A DNA stretch of 10,773 nucleotides from an uncultured Flavobacteriaceae bacterium. GTDB taxonomy: Bacteria; Bacteroidota; Bacteroidia; Flavobacteriales; Flavobacteriaceae. The stretch is taken from positions 1 to 10,773 of the forward strand of contig CALZKX010000202.1 of the NCBI GenBank assembly GCA_945788155.1, in the 5' to 3' direction. The position numbers were made by a program, and so were the translations under genes. Positions 6,452-10,773 of the stretch are shown in pieces (position 1 is the stretch's first letter; every line of letters begins with the position of its first letter). Below the pieces are notes generated by a model, which ran no database searches, was not told the DNA's origin, and saw only the letters and a program-made list of their open reading frames with translations.

Positions 6452-9400
6452 CTATTCTGTACTATCACTAGGAACAATGGTTGTATCTGTTGGAATATCC
6501 TTATTTGTTGTTCTATTAAATTCCTCAGGAGTTTCACCAGTAAACAACCTAATGAAGTTGTTGTATTTTTGCATTTCAGCTTCAACAAACGATTGCTCCT
6601 CGTATTGCATTAAAACATCAATTAAACCTCTATATCTTGCAATGTCGGTAGAAATTTCATCAATATGTTGGGTTTGTTTTTGGTCGGATAAAGTGCTAAA
6701 ATAAGTTAAGCTTTCTTGATATTTTTTTGAAACATCTTTGTATAATTGTCGGCCTTTGTCATTGGCTTCAACTTCGTAATATGCACTAATATACGGTTCG
6801 AGAAGCGTATAGAACCCAAAGATATCCACAGGCATTTTTTCCATTGCCAAGTCTGCAATTTCTTCGGCTTTATCTATTTCGTCTTCATTTATAAGTGTTT
6901 CGATTAAACGTGCTAAATTACCACGATACGAAATTCCGTTTTTTCTTGTTTCAACATCATGGTAAATATTTTCACCACTATTTCCCCAATCCCAGTTTTT
7001 TACTTGTTTGTACATTAATTCACTATCAACTCTACCCATATCAAAAGGATTTGCTTTATCAACAGGCGTTTTTATAGGAACTAGTTTGTAACATAATCCA
7101 TCTAATTGTAAATAGTCTTTCATCCAAATATAATCGTCGTCCCCAAAAGCACCACCTGTAAAATAAATTGGACGCTCCCAATTATTATTTGCAACTATGT
7201 CCAACATTAATAAGCGGTTTTTATATAAGGCATTTCCAGAAATAGTAAGATCTATATAAGGCACGATTTCATCTGCGTCTTTGGGTTTTACAATCCCATG
7301 TTTAAGCACAGATTCTTTATTTACAGGAACTCTTAGATGCCTTGTAGGCAAGTAGTTTGTTTCTAAATCTTGCGGCCTCATCACGCTTGTGTCATAACCA
7401 TTTTGCTGAAGCACATATTTGTATTTAGCTTTTGTATTGTCGCTAGTTATAAAGTTTAAAGCTTCTTTTATATCTAATGAAACAGAGTCAGGAAGCATCT
7501 GCTCTACAGGCAATGCATCCCTTGTTCCATATTTATATTGATCGTGTGTTAATTGCGACGGGATTGGATCACTTTCGTAAGCTTTACGTTTCATTTGGTC
7601 TATATACCAATCTGTTTGAAATAAACTCGTGTTAACTACTCTAACATCGGTACGTACGCCTTCAATTTCTTGTAAATACCATAAAGGGAAGGAGTCGTTG
7701 TCACCAATGCTAAATAAAATTGCGTTTGGCGCACAGGATTCCAAATATTTGCGAGCCATTGAGTTAGCGGTTTTTTTTCCAGAACGGTCATGATCGTCCC
7801 AATTGTTTGCAGCTAAAATACCAGGAACTAAAACTAAGCACACTACAGTTACTGCTGGTGCTAAAAGCCTGTGTTTTATGAATTTTGAAAGAAAGTCATA
7901 AAAAGCATAAGCTCCAAAACCAATCCAAATAGCAAATACATAATAAGACCCAACGACCGAGTAATCGCGTTCTCGTGGCTCAAATGGGCGAACATTGGTA
8001 TAAACTTGAATGGCTAATCCTGTAAATAAGAAAAACACCAACATAACCCAAAACAGTTTTTTATCTGAATTAAACATAAAGAACAACCCAATTAAGCCTA
8101 GCAACAATGGTAAAAAGTAATAGGTATTTCTACTTTTATTGTTCAATACATCACTAGGTAAATTGTCTTGAGACACGCCAAGATGTATTTTGTCAATGAA
8201 TTTAATACCACTAATCCAGTTACCATGCATATCGTATTTGCCTTGTATGTCGTCTTGTCGTCCAGTAAAATTCCACATAAAATAACGCCAATACATATAG
8301 CCTAATTGATATTCGAGCATATAGGCAATGTTATTTAATAGCGAAGGTTTTTCAATATCTAAAAGTTGTTGCCCATATTGTCTTAAAAAGTTATGGTATT
8401 GCTCATAGTCAATTTCTCCGTTTTGAACTCTCGACATAAAATCATTTACCAAAGCTCTTACTTCATTATTCATTTGGTATTCAGGCTTTATATTAAAATC
8501 TAGAAAACCTGTATACATCATATAATTTTCGGCATGCTCTCCACTCCACATTCTTGGTAATATTGATGCATGCTCGGAGTTGTAATTATAAGTCGCATTT
8601 TTATAATTATTTACTATAACATATTCTCCTTTTTCGTGATCTTTTTCATATTTAGGCTTATCATCACGATAAGGATTGTTTTCATCCTGTCCGGAATATT
8701 GCTCAGTAAACTGCGGGCCATAAAACAAATACGTTTTTGGGTACTGCTCTAAATTGTAATAAGCTAGTAGTTCTCTTGCGCTTGAAGGGTTATTTTCATT
8801 TATCACAACATTAGCATTAGCCCTAATAGGCAACATTAACCATGATGAAAATCCTAATACTACAAACGTCAAGCATAAAATAGTTGTATTTATGTGCTTG
8901 TATTGTTTTTTGCGAGTGTATTTTAAACCATAATAGATGGCAGCCACGATTAATAATCCTGCAATAATAGAACCAGAATTAAACGGTAAGCCTATACTGT
9001 TCACAAAAAATATTTCCAAGGCACTAAAAAAGCGTAAAATGTTTGGCGCCAATAACTTGAATATAAATAAAAGAATAGCGACAACTATCACATTAGCCAG
9101 TATAAAATTCTTTACAGTAATTGTTTTATAATTCTTAAAGAAATAAATAAGTCCAATGGCTGGAATAGTCAATAAGCCCATAAAATGAACCCCAAAAGAC
9201 AATCCAACAATAAACGAAATAAGAACGAGCCATTTATTCCCTCTAGGCTTATGCATATCCTGTTCCCAACGAAGTCCTAAATAAAACATGATTGCCATAA
9301 TCATCGTAGCCATGGCATAAACCTCTGTTTCTACTGCGTTAAACCAAAAAGAATCTGTAAACGTAAAAGCAACACTACCAACCAAAGCAGCTCCAAGAAT

Positions 9401-9760
9401 TGCTTGCCCTTGGCTTAAAGACATTGCTTTGTTTTTTATAACCACCTTTTGTAGAAGTATTGATATGGACCAAAACATAAACAAAATAGTAAAAGCACTT
9501 GCTGCAGCACTCATCATATTAAGCATCAATCCTATTTGTGATGATTCCAATGCAAATATTGAGAAAAACGCTCCCAGCATTTGAAAAAAGGGTGCTCCAG
9601 GAGGATGGCCAACTTGTAATTTTGATGAGGTTAAAATGTACTCTCCTGCATCCCAATAACTTACAGTGGGCTCTACAGTTAAGCTATAAGTTATAAATGC
9701 TATTAAAAAAGCGATCCAACCTAAAATGGTGTTCCATTTTTTGAAGCTGTTTTGTGTCAT
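6452..9760 (-). CDS. DUF2723 / GT117 (TMEM260-like) multi-pass membrane glycosyltransferase
   Basis: Large integral membrane protein (1102 aa) of the DUF2723 family, now often named glycosyltransferase family 117. The human relative TMEM260 is a protein O-mannosyltransferase, so lipid-linked-donor transfer to an acceptor on the periplasmic face is likely, but the bacterial substrate is not known from sequence. Visible: TM1 at about 12-29; the first-loop motif WDAGEY (36-41) with HPPGAP (52-57), the acidic loop expected for a GT-C catalytic site; NAVETEVYAM (141-150); about eight more helices to residue 312; IRANAN and INENNP (312-325); a soluble stretch; more helices at about 546-563 and 570-586; RPFEPRERDY (591-600); two further helices (about 603-622 and 632-650); then a periplasmic domain with GDNDSFPLWYLQE (686-698), a TPR-like helical region (about 960-1080) and a Thr/Ser/Asp-rich tail. 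Transcribed with, and translationally coupled to, the deacetylase, which hints at joint glycan work (inference). No good promoter recognised upstream. Confidence 0.92.
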   Translation of the reverse strand: MTQNSFKKWNTILGWIAFLIAFITYSLTVEPTVSYWDAGEYILTSSKLQVGHPPGAPFFQMLGAFFSIFALESSQIGLMLNMMSAAASAFTILFMFWSISILLQKVVIKNKAMSLSQGQAILGAALVGSVAFTFTDSFWFNAVETEVYAMATMIMAIMFYLGLRWEQDMHKPRGNKWLVLISFIVGLSFGVHFMGLLTIPAIGLIYFFKNYKTITVKNFILANVIVVAILLFIFKLLAPNILRFFSALEIFFVNSIGLPFNSGSIIAGLLIVAAIYYGLKYTRKKQYKHINTTILCLTFVVLGFSSWLMLPIRANANVVINENNPSSARELLAYYNLEQYPKTYLFYGPQFTEQYSGQDENNPYRDDKPKYEKDHEKGEYVIVNNYKNATYNYNSEHASILPRMWSGEHAENYMMYTGFLDFNIKPEYQMNNEVRALVNDFMSRVQNGEIDYEQYHNFLRQYGQQLLDIEKPSLLNNIAYMLEYQLGYMYWRYFMWNFTGRQDDIQGKYDMHGNWISGIKFIDKIHLGVSQDNLPSDVLNNKSRNTYYFLPLLLGLIGLFFMFNSDKKLFWVMLVFFLFTGLAIQVYTNVRPFEPRERDYSVVGSYYVFAIWIGFGAYAFYDFLSKFIKHRLLAPAVTVVCLVLVPGILAANNWDDHDRSGKKTANSMARKYLESCAPNAILFSIGDNDSFPLWYLQEIEGVRTDVRVVNTSLFQTDWYIDQMKRKAYESDPIPSQLTHDQYKYGTRDALPVEQMLPDSVSLDIKEALNFITSDNTKAKYKYVLQQNGYDTSVMRPQDLETNYLPTRHLRVPVNKESVLKHGIVKPKDADEIVPYIDLTISGNALYKNRLLMLDIVANNNWERPIYFTGGAFGDDDYIWMKDYLQLDGLCYKLVPIKTPVDKANPFDMGRVDSELMYKQVKNWDWGNSGENIYHDVETRKNGISYRGNLARLIETLINEDEIDKAEEIADLAMEKMPVDIFGFYTLLEPYISAYYEVEANDKGRQLYKDVSKKYQESLTYFSTLSDQKQTQHIDEISTDIARYRGLIDVLMQYEEQSFVEAEMQKYNNFIRLFTGETPEEFNRTTNKDIPTDTTIVPSDSTE

Positions 9761-9861
9761 AATGGTTGTTTGTTACTGATGGCGAATTTAATAATAAATA
9801 AATTACACAAGACTATTTTTAAGTAAACGTTAAGGGTTTGGTATTATTTTTTTAAAAAATA

Positions 9862-9892
9862 CTTGTACAAATGAAACTTTGTTATAAATTTG
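9862..9892 (+). promoter_or_regulatory. Promoter of tRNA-Gln
   Basis: A TAAATTTG -7 box (9885-9892) matches TAnnTTTG exactly; CTTG at 9862-9865 is a fair -33 element with a 19-bp spacer. Transcription would begin near 9899, about 11 nt before the mature tRNA 5' end. Confidence 0.65.
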
Positions 9893-9909
9893 CATCCTCT
9901 TTTAGAGAT

Positions 9910-9982
9910 TGGCCCATGGTGTAACTGGCAACACGTCTGTTTTTGGTATAGAAGAGTCTAGGTTCGAGCCCTAGTGGGCCAA
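9910..9982 (+). tRNA. tRNA-Gln (anticodon TTG)
   Basis: A full cloverleaf folds by eye: acceptor stem TGGCCCA (9910-9916) with TGGGCCA (9975-9981), D stem GTG/CAC, anticodon stem TCTGT/ATAGA (one G-T pair), 7-nt loop TTTTGGT giving anticodon TTG, 5-nt variable loop, T stem CTAGG/CCTAG with TTCGAGC loop. The discriminator is A9982; the CCA end is not encoded. TTG reads the Gln codon CAA, and with wobble also CAG. It is a single-gene unit with its own promoter and terminator. Confidence 0.97.
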
Positions 9983-9983
9983 C

Positions 9984-10015
9984 AAAAAAATCCAACATTT
10001 AAGTTGGATTTTTTT
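9984..10015 (+). terminator. Intrinsic terminator after tRNA-Gln
   Basis: AAAAAAATCCAAC (9984-9996) pairs perfectly with GTTGGATTTTTTT (10003-10015) around a 6-nt loop. The 7-T run follows the GC-containing stem, and the A-run opposite makes it potentially bidirectional. It starts 2 bp after the tRNA. Confidence 0.88.
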
Positions 10016-10083
10016 GCTCGCAAAGCGTTCTGAATAAAGAATTAGGTTGTTATTTCTTCTTTTAAGCAAATCGATCAAAAACC

Positions 10084-10116
10084 CTTGTAAAAATCAATAA
10101 TAATGTTGTATATTTG
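10084..10116 (+). promoter_or_regulatory. Promoter of the rimP-nusA operon leader
   Basis: TATATTTG (10109-10116) is an exact TAnnTTTG box, with CTTG (10084-10087) as -33 element and a 21-bp spacer. Transcription should start near 10123, which places the whole terminator hairpin at 10143-10168 inside the leader, ahead of rimP. Confidence 0.65.
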
Positions 10117-10142
10117 CAGCGTTGTAAGAAAAAAGAATAAAT

Positions 10143-10168
10143 GAGGGGACGATAAGTCCCCTCTTTTT
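10143..10168 (+). terminator. Intrinsic terminator within the rimP-nusA leader (candidate attenuator)
   Basis: GAGGGGAC (10143-10150) pairs perfectly with GTCCCCTC (10156-10163) around a GATAA loop, followed directly by TTTTT (10164-10168). This is the strongest GC-stem terminator in the window. It lies about 20 nt after the predicted transcription start and 10 bp before the rimP ATG. The preceding tRNA already has its own terminator, so this one most likely acts on the operon's own transcript. There is little room upstream for a competing antiterminator helix. Confidence 0.8.
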
Positions 10169-10178
10169 ATACTAAAAA

Positions 10179-10640
10179 ATGTTTAAAGACACGGTTCAAG
10201 AATTATTAAATGAAGCGCTTAATGAAAGACAAGATTTGTTCTTATTAAGTTACGATATTTCAGAAGCAAATGCCATCAAAATAATAATAGATGGAGATAA
10301 TGGTGTGCTTGTTGAAGATTGCATGTTTATAAGTAGAGCTATAGAACATAATTTAGATAGGGAAGAACACGATTTTTCTTTAGAAGTGGCTTCAGCTGGA
10401 GCAACAACACCATTAGGCCACAAAAGACAATATAAAAAGAATATTGGTAGAACCCTAGAAGTGAATGCTAATGGAGAAAAGTTTGAAGGCGTCCTATCTC
10501 GAGCCAATGAAGAAGACATTGTGCTAACATGGAAAGCCAGAGAGCCAAAGCCAATAGGTAAAGGAAAAGTTACAGTAGAAAAAGAAGTAACGTTACCTTA
10601 TCAAAATATAACAGAAGCAAAAGTTAAGATAAAATTTTAA
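10179..10640 (+). CDS. rimP: Ribosome maturation factor RimP
   Basis: RimP binds the 30S subunit in the cytoplasm and helps its late maturation. The 153-aa length is normal. The N-terminal alpha/beta domain shows KIIIDGDNGVLVEDC (34-48), SRAIEHNLDRE (52-62) and the signature FSLEVASAG (66-74), where many RimP proteins read LEVSSPG. It is followed by RQYKKNIGRTLEV and the C-terminal SH3-like barrel (about 86-153). The ATG at 10179 has no Shine-Dalgarno sequence and follows a leader terminator by 10 bp. Its stop is 12 bp before the nusA start, the classic rimP-nusA(-infB) order, which independently supports the call. Confidence 0.95.
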   Translation: MFKDTVQELLNEALNERQDLFLLSYDISEANAIKIIIDGDNGVLVEDCMFISRAIEHNLDREEHDFSLEVASAGATTPLGHKRQYKKNIGRTLEVNANGEKFEGVLSRANEEDIVLTWKAREPKPIGKGKVTVEKEVTLPYQNITEAKVKIKF

Positions 10641-10652
10641 TCCAGAATAATT

Positions 10653-10773
10653 ATGGAAAATATTGCGTTAATTGAGTCATTTTCAGAATTTAAGGACGAT
10701 AAACTAATAGATCGTGTAACCTTAATGGCTATTTTAGAAGATGTTTTTAGAAATGCATTAAAAAAGAAATTTG
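10653..10773 (+). CDS. nusA: Transcription termination/antitermination factor NusA, N-terminal fragment
   Basis: Forty codons are visible before the window ends: a start MENIALIESFSEFKDDKL and then the helix VTLMAILEDVFRNALKKKF, the typical RNA-polymerase-binding N-terminal domain of NusA (around ALEEAL/AYKKKY in other species). It binds RNA polymerase and modulates pausing, intrinsic termination and antitermination. The position 12 bp after rimP matches the conserved operon. The identification rests on this short segment plus context. As a factor that acts at terminators, it could regulate its own operon through the leader hairpin at 10143-10168 (inference). Confidence 0.9.
   Translation, partial: MENIALIESFSEFKDDKLIDRVTLMAILEDVFRNALKKKF

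Larger units (their letters stand above)
9761..10178. other. Intergenic region between the GT117-type gene and rimP
   Basis: This 418-bp stretch holds no protein gene. Bases 9761-9861 carry nothing recognisable apart from a poor -7-like sequence for the leftward gene. The middle holds a promoter, tRNA-Gln and its terminator. Bases 10016-10083 show nothing I can name. The right end holds the rimP-nusA promoter and a leader with a terminator hairpin. Confidence 0.7.

Noticed and set aside
6255..6704. A 149-codon plus-strand open frame across the junction of the deacetylase and GT117-type genes
   Set aside because: It is antisense to two well-supported genes, matches no family I know, and reads like a hydrophobic shadow of the opposite strand.
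9808..9815. Possible -7 box (TAGTCTTG on the minus strand) for the GT117-type gene
   Set aside because: One mismatch at a conserved T and no -33 element at the expected distance; not strong enough to call.
10143..10168. Leader hairpin considered as the terminator of the tRNA-Gln transcript
   Set aside because: The tRNA already has a strong terminator at 9984-10015, and a good promoter lies between the two.

Overview
The window is AT-rich chromosomal DNA from a member of the Bacteroidota, most likely a marine-type Flavobacteriaceae. The evidence is a set of Bacteroidota-style promoters (a TAnnTTTG -7 box, with weak Shine-Dalgarno sequences in front of most genes), a lipoprotein GH92 mannosidase next to an FHS-family sugar transporter, a large DUF2723/GT117 membrane glycosyltransferase, and protein sequences that all read as Flavobacteriia types. 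I see no mobile element, CRISPR array, rRNA or phage gene.

Layout. (1) Bases 1-3911, minus strand: a two-gene mannose-glycan cassette. A GH92 alpha-mannosidase lipoprotein with a C-terminal discoidin-like domain comes first, and 4 bp after its stop an FHS-family sugar/H+ symporter begins and runs off the left edge. The enzyme would release mannose in the periplasm or at the outer membrane, and the symporter could import the sugar. (2) Bases 3912-4146: divergent promoter region with an imperfect direct repeat. (3) Bases 4147-5817, plus strand: a membrane-anchored metallophosphoesterase, then a 98-residue thioredoxin-fold protein with no cysteine at all; the latter has its own promoter. (4) Bases 5798-9760, minus strand: a 1102-residue DUF2723/GT117 (TMEM260-like) membrane protein whose stop codon abuts the start of a NodB/CE4 polysaccharide deacetylase. 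The deacetylase overlaps the thioredoxin-like gene tail to tail by 20 bp. (5) Bases 9885-10773, plus strand: tRNA-Gln(TTG) with its own promoter and terminator, then a promoter, a short leader carrying a strong intrinsic terminator, rimP, and the start of nusA.

The most notable signals are non-standard. A perfect intrinsic terminator sits between the rimP-nusA promoter and rimP, consistent with an attenuated operon. Four perfect 7-bp repeats lie inside the deacetylase gene just before a catalytic motif, so slippage would cause a frameshift. A palindromic REP-like segment is carried in frame inside the GH92 gene. The thioredoxin-like protein has lost both active-site cysteines. I found no convincing wholly new multi-gene system; most genes are recognisable families, and the novelty lies in these details.
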